The translations under genes were made by a program, and so were the position numbers. From Sapria himalayana (lineage: Eukaryota > Streptophyta > Magnoliopsida > Malpighiales > Rafflesiaceae): 64,000 nt of DNA. The notes beneath the pieces are model-generated. The model had not been told where the DNA came from. It was given only the letters and a program-made list of their open reading frames with translations, and ran no database searches. Shown one piece after another: positions 24,401 to 39,400 of this stretch (positions within the stretch are counted from its first letter, which is position 1; each line of letters starts with the position of its first letter). Where the stretch lies: positions 1,099,090-1,163,089 of the forward strand of contig JAREIK010001333.1 of assembly GCA_029783825.1 (NCBI GenBank), in the 5' to 3' direction.

Positions 24401-27400
24401 CAGATTGGTTTATTTTTGGGAATGGGCACCAAATATTTTGTCATGTATTAGTTTGTCATTATTCTCTTTAATTCAGCTAAGTGAGAATATTTGGTCTTGT
24501 CTTTTGTTTTTTCATCTTTTATTATACTCATCAATTTTAACTAGGATATTGCTAGCAAGTTTGGTTATAATCTAAGCTAGCTAATAATTATAATTTGATT
24601 TTAGTTTAAACTACTTCAGCTTTTAACTTGTTTATGGTTTGATTTTGTTATAAACTAGTTTAGATTTCTTCTAGTTCAAACTGGTTCATATTTCACTTGG
24701 TTTAAACTAGTTTAGATTTTATTTGGTTCATTGTTTGGTTTTATGTCAACAGGATTTAATTTTAAATGATTTATGTTTTGGTTCTAGTTTAAATTTATTC
24801 ATAATCACGATTTGATTCTGATTCATATTGACTTGTTTCTCCTCTGATCTTAATGTCCTGGATTATTGTGTATTAGCTTGAGGAAAGATCTTAATGTCAT
24901 GTTTTAAATTTTAATTATTTAAGTTGAATGAATATATGATTATTGAGTTTTTTATGCATTGTATTGAAGAATATCAACGCTAAAGATAATAATTACGGCC
25001 AATCCCAATAAGATAGCATGTTCTCGAGGAAGATTACATGAGTCAAAAAATAACCCAACCTAGACTAATAGGTAAAAATGACTTGGTTAGGCAGATTTAC
25101 ATGGCACATCTCAGTCAAACTGGGTGACAAGTGTCTTCAACCCTTGAATAACCACCTATAATAGATAAAAAGGATTTTATTGGGAAACAAAAATGTTAAA
25201 AAATTTTAAAAAAATTACCCATTTTAGTGAACAAATAATAATATGTGAATGCAAAAAAATTAAAAATAATTATGAAGTCAAAAAATATCAATGGGTATTT
25301 TATATTTTGAAGATGAAGATATTGTTGAAAAAGTTAATGAGAATGGTTATCACAAATATTTTTTGTTGTTGTACCAATTGTTGATGTCATATCCTTGGTA
25401 ACTTGCTTATTCCAAAACAAGATGCTTTTATTAAGGTTTGGCTTGACATATGCACAATCAAATATGCTGGGTAGCATTTATTTTTTTTACTTAATGTTTT
25501 ATATAATTTTTTTTGAGCTTAATGCTGATTAATATTTAATAGCATTAAGTATTAAGTTGTTTGTTTTTTTTAATATTTTATTTTTTATAAGAATTAAGCT
25601 TATTTTTTACATACTAAAAATTAACATTTTAACAGCTTAATATATTAAGAAATTTTAACTGCATATATTCAAATATTTAAAGATATCACATTTGATGTTA
25701 ATATTTAATCTCATTTTATAACTATTATAAAGGCTAAAAACACAAATATTAATTAAATTTATAATATTTAAATTCAAATGCATATGCATATATATTTAAA
25801 GAAAAAATTAAAATTTAAGTATAAATTTTAAATTATCTAAAGTCATAATATTTGATATTTATATGTAACATCATATTTTACCTCGTGAAAAAAAACTAAA
25901 ACAACAAACATTTTTACTAGTATTTGATATCTCATTTTATACAATGATAAAAATTAAAATAACAAGTTAATTGAACACTTAAAATAGTTCATTTATAATA
26001 TGGTCTAGAAATTGTAGTAAAACTCTTGATTGACTGCTGTAAAAAAGTTATTTATAGTTAAGTCTTGATTTCAGTTGTCACAATCACTTTCTAATTTCTC
26101 TTAAGTGTCATATTCAGAAAATAATCTATCCGCAATTGATACTTGTTGAAGAAAATTATGAATGGAAAAATATGTTATGACTATTTTTATTTTTGTAGCA
26201 TATGAATAAGGTGTCATTTTCTTCAATATTGAAAAATATGTTTTAATAATGCCAAATGCATGTTCAATGATATTTCTTAATCTTGCATGACATAAGTTGA
26301 ATATCTTTTCTATTCCTACAGCAGTACCACCACTAAGAAAATCACTCAACTAATAATGTACATTATAATATAGTGTCTTAAAATCTCTAGTGTGTGTATA
26401 TGCTGCATCCACTAAAAAATAATTTTCTAAAAGAGAGAATTTAGTATATTATAATGTTATTAAATAAAAATAACAATAAATAAAATAAAGCACGAATATT
26501 TACTTGACGGGGGCATGAGAAAATTATGTTATGGGTTACGAATAGTTTTTATCAAGACTCTTGAAGCATGAGTTGTTTCTTCCCATCTAAAAACTACTTA
26601 CTTAAAGTTCATATCAAAATCATAAATTATCATAATATTTTGAAAATATTCTTCTCTCCCACAACCTCGAAATGGTACTTGTTGTTTAGTGAGAATGCAT
26701 GCATGGATAAAAGTTCCATCAATTGTATCAGCAGCACCCTACAAAAAATAATTGTTATCAATATAGATGTTTATTTTTATATTAGAATAATAAAAATATG
26801 ATGAAAATATTTACATATAATAAATTTTATACCTTAAAAAATTATCTTAACCGATGATTATATATACCATTTGAATTATTATTCAATGATGGAGGAGTAA
26901 CTATTTCTCTTGAGAAGCTCATCATGGTCAGTAAAATCTCTTGGAAGTATTTATAAATTATTTTGCATGAGTGTTGAAAGCTATTCTTTTATAATTGGTT
27001 TCTAAGATTATGACTCAAAGTCATTAATAATATGATCATTTTCTCTTTAACACTCAAATGTTTGCTATCAACAAGCCATCTTTTATCTGAACTTGTGACA
27101 TAGAGAAATAAATCTATACTATTTCATTCGCATTAGTTCATAATTTATACTAGATGAGCATTTAAAATTTCTTTAATGAAAAGTAAACATGTAGGTGATG
27201 ATGTAGAACTCATTCTTCATTATTGAAGGAGTCTCCAAATAAATAGAACAATAACAAAATAAGTCTTTTTTTTAAATATTGTCACTGTTGATTTTATATT
27301 TTCATCTTCACTTGATGATGAACTTGAACTATTTGATTGATGTGAAAGATTTTCCATACGAACATCTATTTAAAAAAATCATTAATTATATGAAATATAA

Positions 27401-30400
27401 TTACAATAAAATTGTTATTATAATGAATAATACCACTGTATTATGATGTCGTCACATCAAATCCATTTCACATATATAAAATAATACTGCCATGAATTTT
27501 CTTATAATTATGTGGATAATAATTCTTATAATTAGAAAAATTAAAATACAGAAAGTATCGAAAATTACTCAATCAAAATACCATGGTATAATCATCAAAG
27601 CAAAAAATGTAAAATGTATTCCATAATTTCAAAAAAGTAAATTAAAAGTTATTTTTTTTAAGTTTTGAAGTCATCTCATTCGCTCTTGGTCGCTTTTTAT
27701 TTCAACCCAAACCACTCTATACTCTTTCTTCTTGCAAAATGTATTAATTGCAACATAATGCAAAGGATCCTCATAAGTTGTGAGTTTCTTCAAAATGTTC
27801 ATACATTCCTTTACGGAGGGTTCTTCAATATTGTCCAAAGCATTTATTATTTTATTTATTCCATCTTGAGTTTGCTCTTTTTTTTCTTTTTTTTTGTTTC
27901 TTCTTTGAACATTATATTTCTTCACTAACATATCTTGATAAATTATCATCATCCTCTAAACTAATTGGAGTTTCACTAGACATTGATATAGAATGTGTTG
28001 ATGATTCCTCAAGCTTAGAAACAATTATTCCTCCAGAATTCTAATTTTTAGACCCATTAGCTAATATTCTTCCAAACAATATCTTTAATTCCTTCAAATT
28101 TGATAATGATCTATAATAAAATTATTTAGTTCCTGGATATTTTTATTCAACAAGAAAAAAAAACAAATTAGTCATGCATGTATATTTAAGATATTTTTTT
28201 AAAGATTCACTTAACTTTGTAAATAAAGTACCTACAAATAATCGATCCATTTCTCATATGGCTAATTAAAAGTTTTGGTTACAAAGTTATAATCATGTCC
28301 AGTCATGTTCACAATTTTATTCAAAATGAGATATTGTCTATTCATGTAATCTCACTCATTTTTTATTTGTTTTGATGTGTAGTTTTTTTCAATTATTTTC
28401 AATTTTTTATCAATTTGAGACTAATCACTAAGCTTTAAACTTTCACCTGATCTAAAGTTTTTATTTATTTATTTTAGACAAAGATCAATAAAGTAATTTC
28501 TTTGGGTGGAATCAATCTACTTTACCCAACAAGTTTTACCAATTTGACTTACTATTGTATAAAAATCCAACAAAAATTAATAATTATTCAAAGTTATTTG
28601 GCTTATCATACCAAGTACATAAAAGAAAAAAATATTTGGTTTTCTTCCTTCCTATAATGAAAATAATTCCAAATAAATATGAAGATTTTGTAAAAACTTG
28701 AAAAATAAAATAAAATTTAAAACTACAAATTCATCAAAGAGCCATATAAAATAAAAAGGATTACATTTTATTCAATTGAGTTTAGTTGATCTGATTTGCT
28801 TAATGAGCAGATGCAACCTAATAATTAATAAACTAGTTTAGTTGTGATTTTAAAGTTATATTTTATACTCAAATAATATTTATTTAATTGGTACTTATAA
28901 ATATTTTTATTTTGGCTTATAAATTAGTTTATTAAATATTTGTTTATGTTAATTTTTTAGATGAAGAATCGCACAAGTAAAAAAATATTATAATGAGTAT
29001 TACATATTACGCATTATAGTTATCTTCTAATTATTTATATTGCATTTGTCCTTGTATTTTTTTTCTTATTTATATGAATTTGAATGTGATTTTTCTGCAT
29101 AAATAATATTTTGAAAGAAATTATTTTTACACGATGCCATTACACTCATACAAAAGGTGATGGATATGTCTCTCATCTTAATAATGATGCACATGTCCAA
29201 GGATATTTTACTTGTAGAAATTGAAAATGAATATACTGGCCAAGGTATCATAATTAAAAATATCTAATTAGAATTTCAGAGATAAAGATAAAAAATGAAG
29301 AAGAATTTGTGATGTTAGAGCATTTTAACCTAGAGATATAGATAAAAAATAGAGAATAACTTATCTGTAGATATTTGAACATTTGGGGGAGTCATGAAAA
29401 TCAAGGGCAAGTGAGCTGGGGGATAAGCAGCTGAGTCGGGAAGCTTCATTGTGTTTCAGTCAAGAAAATGAAGTTGGATATGACAGTGAAGAGAGTATTT
29501 TTGAACGGGAAGGGTGGAGGATTTTTCGTTTTCGACCGGGAAGTCAAAAAATGCTGGATCGAGCATTTTTAGATCCTGCGTTATTCGAATGGTTTTTTTA
29601 GAATAGAAAAAGCCAAAAAAATTTGCTTAATGCTTTAAGCATTTTAAAAAATTTAAGTGAAGAGTCTTAAAAAAAATAAACACGTTTCGGCTTAAAGCTG
29701 AAAGTGATTTGATTTCAGTGTTAAACCAAAAAAACAAACACGACTTAGATATGCTAGAAATATATTAAAAAAATCATACCTAGCATATAAGATTCATTAT
29801 TTTTGGTCTATGAGTTGTATATCTCAATAGTCTTATTCTTGATAAATTGGAGATGTTATATTTGAAAAGGTATTGAATTTGAAACCTATTTTTGTTAAAT
29901 GAAAATATTTGATAGAAATGTGTTTTTAAAATATTTTTTAAAAAAATATTATATGATATTCTAGAATACTATTATTTTAAAAACTTCATTCTATTACTAT
30001 AAATATGATAACTTAGATATTAAAAAATAATTTTCTTTTAAATGTCATTTTTTCTTTTTCTTAACTATCTCAAATTTTATAAAAAGTGAGGTGAAAAAAA
30101 AGTTATCATTGTGGACAAAACATTCAAAAAAAAGTGGATAAGCATATCAAAGCTTCATATTCTTCATGGTATGTATGTGTAAGTAGTGACTCATTAAATT
30201 TGATAAACTTAAATATTTGAGAATCTAGTAGAAATAAAAAGTGAGAAAGATTTAAATATTTTATCATATTTATTAATGATTGTATATATGTTATGTCGTT
30301 ATTTCTTTTCTATTTTAGATCAAATATTTTTTTTGTTCTTTTAATATAAAAATATAAATATAGTCTTTAAATAAAAATATAAAAAAATTAGGATTGATAA

Positions 30401-33400
30401 ATTATTGAAATATTTGTCAAATAATTTTAACACATAAAGATGAATTATGATAGTTAGACAATAAGATAAATAACATCTAATTTGGTATTATAACATCATT
30501 TTTTCTACTATTCTGTATTATGATAGTTAGATAATAGATATATAATATCTAATTTAATATATTATGAGAATGCATAGTGCACAGAGATGAATTGTTTCAT
30601 TCGTAGTGAAAAAATTAAGGATGAATCCATAGATCTCATCGAGAAATCTAGGATGACATAATTATTATAGTCGTAGTTTATATTTATTTATTTTTTAAGT
30701 TTAATATTTTGAATATTAACCCATTAGCTTGAGGTAAGAGCATTATATAACCTAATCCATTTATGGGTTATATAAGCCTTAGTACACATTTGATTATTTA
30801 GAGTGATTATTGATTTTTTGTTCATACATTCTTTACAAATTATAATTGTACTTTTTAAACAACTTTAAACATTGGTATTCTTAAACTCCTCATTTCCTGT
30901 CATCTCCTTGAAATATTGGGTTAACCATTTATCACATACTATATATTACATCATTTTATCAACATTTTCCCAAACTTTCAGGCATCTAAACTCTTGAATC
31001 ATAATTTGTGTTTATTAAGTTCTTTAAACTTTGATTATCCTTCTAATCATGCTAAATATTAATTTGGAAGAAATTATTAAAATATGAATAACTTAAATGT
31101 CGCATGCTTAATGAGAAAGTACTAATAAATTTATCGATTGTAATTTCTATAAATTTAAGATTTTGTAATCTTTGGTATTTACATGTGATGCTAATAATGA
31201 AAAATTTATTTTAAAATATTTTACAATCTTTAAGGGTATATGATTGTCAATGACACTTAAATTAGGTAAAATGAAAACATCATTTCTTGTTGGAGTAGAG
31301 AAAAAAATTAATTTTTTTAGTCATTATTAAATGTATCAATTCATGTTCAATTGCACGAATTTAATCTTATAAAAACTCTACACTTTTAATAATTTGTTTT
31401 TAGTATTACTATATGCAAATTAGAAAATTGAGCTGATTTCAACAACCAGCTAACAACTAGGATCATAAGAGCATATCATCATCATCAAAGTTTATCTATG
31501 ATATAGTTAGAATTAATCATATGAATTTTAATCTTTAAAATAAAGTAATTATTTCTAAAATTTTCATTCAAATTTAACTCCCAAATAGTTCTAATCATTT
31601 TTTTTTCTTAATATTTTTTGGTGCTTATCTTTTATATATTTTTTATTGGCTTATTAATCTAAATATTTTTAATTAGAATTTTTCTTGTATATATTTTTTT
31701 GTAGTCTACCTCTTACAATAATCTCGTAATTATTAGATCTAATGTTATCCAATATTTACAAACATACAACTTAATAAATTTAATAATTATCTTATAATAA
31801 TTTTTATAATCTAATATAAGTTTTTCTATTTCATAAGATTCTTGATGTTATTTTTTATTTATCTAATTGATAATAAATATTTAGTCGACATTTTTTTAAT
31901 TTTATTTATTTTAAATTTTGAATCATAAATTGTAAAAAGTTTTAATTATAATTTGACATTATAAATCTCAATTGAAGTATTTTTCCTTTCAATTTAATAT
32001 TGAAGGTGTTAACTAGATATTCTATCTTAAATTGATTACTTTTAAAGCTTTTACTCTTAGTATTTCATATATCCTATTTAATTTTAAACTTAGATCTTTA
32101 CAAAACTTATTATTGAGAGAATGGCTTCTTCCTTGAAAAACATAAGAGTCTCTTCATCATAATAGGAATAGGAAGCCTCAATCCTACTACATATAACTTC
32201 TCAATAAAGGTAATCTCTCAATTGCTACTCCCTTGAGTGGACCTATCAGAGCCTTCTAACAAAACCAATTGAATGTTTGTTAGGATTAAGCATTATTGCA
32301 ACATGGTGGGCTGGATTTTTACCTTCTGTTTGGTTGGCATGGGAAGCTCAATTATACAATTTTTGTAAGCCACCCAATGGCCATGCTTGCATGGGCCTTG
32401 TTTTTATCAAGTTTTTTTTATTGAATTTTGCTCAATTCGAATTATTAATACTATATATTCATAAAAAATATGTTATATATTTTGAGCTGTATTTTTTTAT
32501 TATTTTTGTTGTATAATGAGTGATATTAGTTTATAAATAAATGTTAAACTAATTTTTTATTATTTTTCTTGTACACATTGATATCGATGAAATGTATTAA
32601 GTATATCATCTATTTTCTAATTGGAACATAATATTAGACTAATAACCACTACCAATCATTGATGATCACTACCGATGATCATTGTTGCGGCTAACCATAA
32701 CGATTGTCTCATGTATCAATCATGAATGACATCAAGTTTGATTTTTCTCTCTCCATATTTTTTTCTTGATCTTTTTGATCGAAACTCATTTTTAGTGATT
32801 ATTTTGAGGTTTTTTTATTTGTGCATTAAATGTTGGTTTAATTTTTATTTTTTTCTTTTTGAATTATTAGAATCATAATAATTAATACATTAAGTGATGC
32901 TGGTCTTGTCATTCATAGTGTGATTAGTTTTTGTACTTGATGAAATTGTTATGTCATTTAGCAACAAGTTCCTCTATTCATTGTGGTAAAGATAGAAAGG
33001 AAAAGAGTGATTTTATAGTTTTGCGATATATTTTCATTGTAGGAAGATGAGACATACTAAAGATATTTGTTAGAGTTTATATTATGAGTTGGTGGATATG
33101 TTCTTTTTGACAATAGAGGTCATAAAGCAAGTCACTCTATCCACTAAGGTATTTTCAATGAACTCATTAGCAAATATAATTTTATTCTTGTAGATAAACT
33201 TTGTCTAGATTATTTTTGAATTATGTTTTCTTTAGTTATTATGTTTATCTTAGTCAAATTATTTATTCTTCTTGTATCATCTCATGGTGAGTTGTGTATC
33301 ATTTAAATATGAGAAATATATTTTTTTATATGGACTTTATGAAGTGCTTAGTTGAAAGCTAATTTAATTGATTCTCTTTTTGTTCTTGTATTTTTTGAGT

Positions 33401-36400
33401 TTTATTAATCTATGTTTGATTATTTCTATTTTTATAGACTCGATTGAAAGTGTAAATTTATGTTGTTAGTTTATGTGAATATAAAGGTGTCAAATTGGTT
33501 GTGTCATGCTTGTATAACCCATTTTATTGAGGCATTATTGTACCACCTTGTTATGTTAGGTATAACATAAGAACTAAAATGGTGGTCTAGCATAATATGA
33601 TTGGTTCGCAATGTGCTGGGCCTTTTGTGTGCCATGCCAGTTCTTGCTAGTAAGAACCAAATTAGTTTTTGCTAGTTTTTGGTCTTATTGGGTTATTTTT
33701 AAATTTTAATAAAATTTTAAATTTTAAATCATGACCATGACTTGACATCGTATTTGGTTCAACTCAAAAAAAAATAAAAAAATCTTTCAATTTCATTAAT
33801 AAAACAAAAATATTATATGATGAATATGTAAATCATAATGAAATAAAAAAATATCAAAAATAAAAATGATAATATGTGTAATCTAAATTTATAATATATT
33901 AATAGTATATAAATCATAATGAAATAATAAAATGACAAAAATAAACAAGTCCTAGCATCGTATCACAATCACATAAATCAAGGATCATCAATCTGTATAT
34001 GTGGTATGATAGTGTGATTGTATATGTAGATCATTATCAACATAAATGTGTCTTAAGATATTGTTAGTGTCCTCAATATCCTTGATCTTTATGTTTTATG
34101 AATCGTTATTCGTTATAATCTTGCGTGTCTTATCTTAAATATCAAATCTCAAATCTTCTTAGTTCTTTATGCTTGTGAGTATCTTTACGATATTTGGTTA
34201 CAATGTCGATCTCATATTTAAAATAATATTGACTGCTATAGAAAAAACAAATTTTAAATGCTATGCTTGATATTGGAGTGGTCAGTGGATCACGTGTCAT
34301 CTTAAATAATGAGGGATAAGTGGATTCATATGATTTTTATCATATCAAAATATTTAAATTATTATTTATATTATGTGATATGATGAAACAGTAATCAGTA
34401 TCTAACTACTAAGATAACTCATATTTATTCGATGAACTACCTTGTTATTTGTCCTTAGCTAACCGAATGAACAAATTATTATATTTGAATATAATATTTA
34501 TGTCCGTACTTTGAGATTGGCTACAAATATCATACATAATATTGTAATATATAAACAAGTTAATTAATTTTATGTGAATGAACCCTTCAGATTAATATAC
34601 CTAGTTCATGTACGTGAATTTGTATGTTAAAATATTTATTCTTTTTCACCTAATCATAAGATTCATACATTCATCTAAATAATATAGAGTTAGAATGAAA
34701 GATTAATATTTTAAATATATGATTTCTATCTTAATAGCGGACACTAAATGCATAGTAATTTTTATACTTACTAAATATACTATTAATATTATATGTACTT
34801 AAGTATAATGCAAGTAGTGTGAGTATACATAGATGAATACATGTTCGCCATGTCATAAAAAATATTTTAAGAATTTTATAAAAGAAATTTTTGTGTATCA
34901 TAATTTGAATCTTCAATTATAACTTTTTCACTCTTATTATTCACTCTTAATTTCAATGGTATATCATATTTTTTTAGATTTTTTTTAGCCTCGCAGTAAA
35001 CATAGACTATTAAACTTATATTGTTTACTAGGTGTCTTAACGTATTTTAGTGGATTTTAATTTTTTCCGATGAATTTCTTATTCTTGTATTAATTACGTG
35101 AATATTCATCTAACATGAAAAATTTTATTTAACAGTCAATCTTTAATAATTTTAATAAATATATTAATAGCTACTATATTATTAGAAGTATTATTTAAAG
35201 TAATACAAAATAATTTATATTTAATTTTATTTTTCCTAAATATTTATATCATACACTCATGTATGACATTATTATTATGAGGATACAAAATCTTAGAATA
35301 TTCTAAATTTTTTTTATCATTTTATCATTTTGAGTTTGTATAATGGGCGATGAGGCATGTAAATGATGTAACTAGTTCATATATCGGATATCACAAATAT
35401 CACATTATTAAATAATTCTCCAAAAATTTATGGATATAGGAATATTATGATAATTAAATTAAAAATAGGTCTGTATAATACTGACTACTCTATAATTCTT
35501 CAAAAATTTAATCGGAAGACTCATGATTATAATTAGTTGGGTTATATCATTTCTCCCACAATTATTATGATATATGAATAGGATCAATGAAGTTGCACTA
35601 AATTTAATTTGAAAGACTTATTGTAAAGTCAAATTTTTCTTGGATCTAATATATCATATTTTTTGGTATATTGATCAATTTATTTCTTTAGTGCTCAGTC
35701 TCACATGTACTTTTATATGTATACATATTTTGATTATATATATATATATATATATATATTGCTGATTTTTTTTGATATTCCTAGAACTTTTATTTTTTAT
35801 TATTTTAAAGTGTTTAAACTACTGATTTTTGTTTTGTTTTTTGTTTTTAAGTGATAAATATGTGTTGAGGCTAGTTGAGAAAATTATAGGTGTCAACTAG
35901 GCTAGGTGGCTCAGGACCGTCCCGCGGGGCTGCTCGATCTAGCCATGCATGGCTTGGTATGGCATGATCCAGCCACGCTTGGCTGGCACAACATGATACA
36001 ACCTATGTGTTGTGCTGGGTTGGTGCTAGTCGTACCTCGTGTCGGGCCAGTCATGACCTGCATGCCTGGCCTTGTGGCATGGTCTATCGCTTGATGACTC
36101 GCGATTGGCTACTGTCGACTCTTGGGTAATCGGTCTAAAACGTTGGGTGTCAGCCCAATGGGGCATTAAAAAAAACTAACTATGTGGTTTGGATGCTGCT
36201 TACATGGCTGGTCACAATTGGGTGGTTAGACCTTCTCTACCCTGTCTGTCGTGTGAAAACATAACAAGAGGGGTGGGGCTACAAGTTGCCCAACACGATG
36301 AGGCACGACCCTGCACTTTGTGTGTCATGTTGTGTCGGGCCGGCAATATGATTCTCGTGTCATGCCCGACATGACATCACCCATTTGATACTCCTAGAAA

Positions 36401-39400
36401 AAATATAATTTTGTTTTCAGATTTTTCAGTGGGTTTATTATTTTTATTATTATTTACATTTACGTTAATTTCATATTTATTATTATTTTATTTTTTTAAA
36501 TATTTGTATTTATTAAATAACTTATGAAACTAAAAAAAAGTAAAACTCAAAAAATAAAATAACAAAAAAAATATTGTTACTATAGATCTTTACATTGTAA
36601 AAATTGGATCACTTTTAAAATCTCACCTTTGGGTAATTTGTTCAAGCACATCAATATTTATCTTTTATGTGTAAAAGTAAAACTCACAAAAAATGAAATA
36701 ACAAAAAAATATTGTTTTCATACCTTTATATTGTAAAAATTGGACCACTTTTAAAATCTAACATTTGGGTAATTTGCTCAAGCACATCACTATTTATCTC
36801 TTATGCATAAGCATAAACTAGAAGCCATTATTTCTAATATAATTAATTAAATAAATAATTACTTAAAAAAGAAAATATATATCAAAGTTCAAAGGAGAGA
36901 GAGAGAGAGGAGGGCACGAAGGAGAGAGAGATAGAGGAGAGAGTGAGAGGAGAAAAAAACTGTATGATTTAATCTAACGACTATGGTTTAAACGCAACAG
37001 CAATGATAGTAACTGGTCATGCCTTTCACACTGTCTCTGTTGGAGCACGTTGCATGTAAATGCAATGGGCAGAGAATGTCAGACTGTGCAAATGCAATCG
37101 ATCACGTAAGTAGATTCCAGTTTATGTGGCTGGTTTAAAAAAAATAACTCTTTTGGTCGTACTGTCACCTGATGGAGCATGGGCCATGACCCAATACATG
37201 CGCATGCCCCATCCTAGGTCCTTGGGCTGTTGGACCATCACATCAGGTAGGCACGTGGATCATGCTTGGCCCTCCATGAGAAACGACTTGCACCAGCTTA
37301 GCACTACTGAATCGTGATGTGCCTGACCACCTAGCCTAGTTTACACATTTATGTGAATAATAATAATATTATATTTTATTCAGACATAGATCTTAGTTTT
37401 ATATGAAATATCTTAGTCATTTTTACTATTTTCTTAGTAATTAAGTTGTTTATTTAGATTAAGATATAATTTTATTATGCTGGATGTATGTATTCAATAT
37501 CTTATTTGATTTTAAGTTATTAGTTTATATTCTTTAGGACATCCTCCTTTATTCTAATGTAATTTTTTTTTCAAAACAAGAGTATTACTTAATTTTATCA
37601 CATATAGAAGAATAATAAAAAAATATTTGATAATTACCAAATCATATATTCCTTATATTGGCAAAATAATTATTTTCTATATTTTATTAGGTATACACAC
37701 ATTGACATAATTTTTCGCATATTTATATATGGGAAGAAAACATCAGGACTTGATATTTATTTTAGAGATAGAGGATTCAATTGGTGAGTTTCTCGTATTC
37801 TAGTTGGGCTCCAACTATTAAAGATCAATGATTTAGCACAATATGGTATACCATATATTTTTAGAGATAATCTTATTTTTTGAAAAAATAAGATTAAAAT
37901 AATTGTTACTAGATCGAATGTTGAGTCATTGCATGAAGTCATGACATATGTTATTTGTGAGCTCTTATCAATTAGATATTTGATTGAGATCAAATTTTAA
38001 AGTTTGAGACCAATATAATTCTTTTTTTACTATATTTTATTTTTGTTTTTTTAATATTATAGAAACTAATAATAATCATTTAAAAATTATTGAGTATTGT
38101 AATATTCAACTTATTTCTTTATTTTTTTTAAATGTTTTACTTATTCTTTAATATCTTATTAGCTTTTTTTAATGTTTTTTAGTAAATTTAATTTAATTTT
38201 ATTTTTTATTTTGATGTTTATTTCAAGGATGAAAGTCTTTGAAGAATATTTTTTTTTTGTAATTGAGCATATCGGATTATGTTTTCATTTTTACAATAAG
38301 ATTTCATGATAAATATTTGAGTATATTGGATCATTTATTTGTTTATTCTCAATTTTATTATCTATTATTGACTAAATTGAGAATACTATATTTTAATCTT
38401 AAGGATATTTTTACCCTATAATATGAGATTGAGATATATCAATAAAAAAAATACAAGAGTTTTCTATCATACTTGATAGTTTGATATAAGTATGAACCTT
38501 TATTATTTGATATATTATAATATATGTGGACCTTAGAGATATGAGCAAAAAAGATTTTAGGTATTTGATTTTTTTATTCTTGATTGCTTATAGTATACAT
38601 GAATATTTTTGTGTGTGTTATATTACAAATATTATTTTATTTGTTAAATATTCCATAAAATAATAAAAATAAAATTTAATAAAAATATTAAAAATAAGAA
38701 TTGACAATAAAATAGAAAATACATTAGACATATTTAATGCTTTCTATATGGATCACTAGATTTTATATTATATTTTTTGTGTCAGCATAGTCCTGCAAAA
38801 TAGTGTGGTTAAAAGAAAGAATATATATATACTTAAGATGATTCAGACACTCCTATTTGGAAGGAATATTCTTGGGGAGATGATTTTGTCATCAAACTAT
38901 CTTATTAATAGGATGCAATTTTTTATCATTTTCTAGTGTGTCATCGTCAATCTTACTTTTTGGATAAATCATTTAATTTGTCTTCTAGAATTTTTGGAAT
39001 TACTTAATTTATTCATAATTTTTTTTCAAGACAAGATAAGTTGACACTTAACATCTTGAGATGTGTTTTAGTGAGCACTGTAATTATTTTTTTTTAACAT
39101 GAGTTTTTATAATTGAGTTTAGGAAATATAACAGCCAAGAAGTTATTTGAGTAAGACCCATTAGTTATTTTTCCTCTTCAGAAGTCCTACTTGAACCTTC
39201 AACTAGGATAGAGAGTCATATGTTCGCTACTTCTAAATTTGTTAGTCAATATTATGATGATATTTCTATGGAGTAATCATATGTATTGACAAGTATATAT
39301 TTCTTTGACAATGGAGAAAATGAGGTTACTTTGGAAAGAAAATTCCATTAAGTTCAAATGGCACAATGTCTCATGAGTCTTCTAGTATAGGCTCATGATG

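Larger units (their letters stand above)
25556..29744 (-). mobile_element. PIF/Harbinger DNA transposon relic 2
   Basis: The ends form an imperfect inverted repeat: GTTGTTTGTTTTTTTTAA on the left and CCAAAAAAACAAACACGAC on the right, with TTA-type flanks, as Harbinger elements prefer. The two genes read on the - strand: a Myb/SANT-like protein with a readable tail at 27671-27952 and a DDE transposase with a readable C-terminus at 26101-26349. It is in the opposite orientation to relic 1 and only about 3.6 kb away. Confidence 0.75.

Noticed and set aside
37757..37993. 78-codon frame on the - strand
   Set aside because: The + strand of the same stretch reads as a copia RNase H fragment, so this is a shadow.
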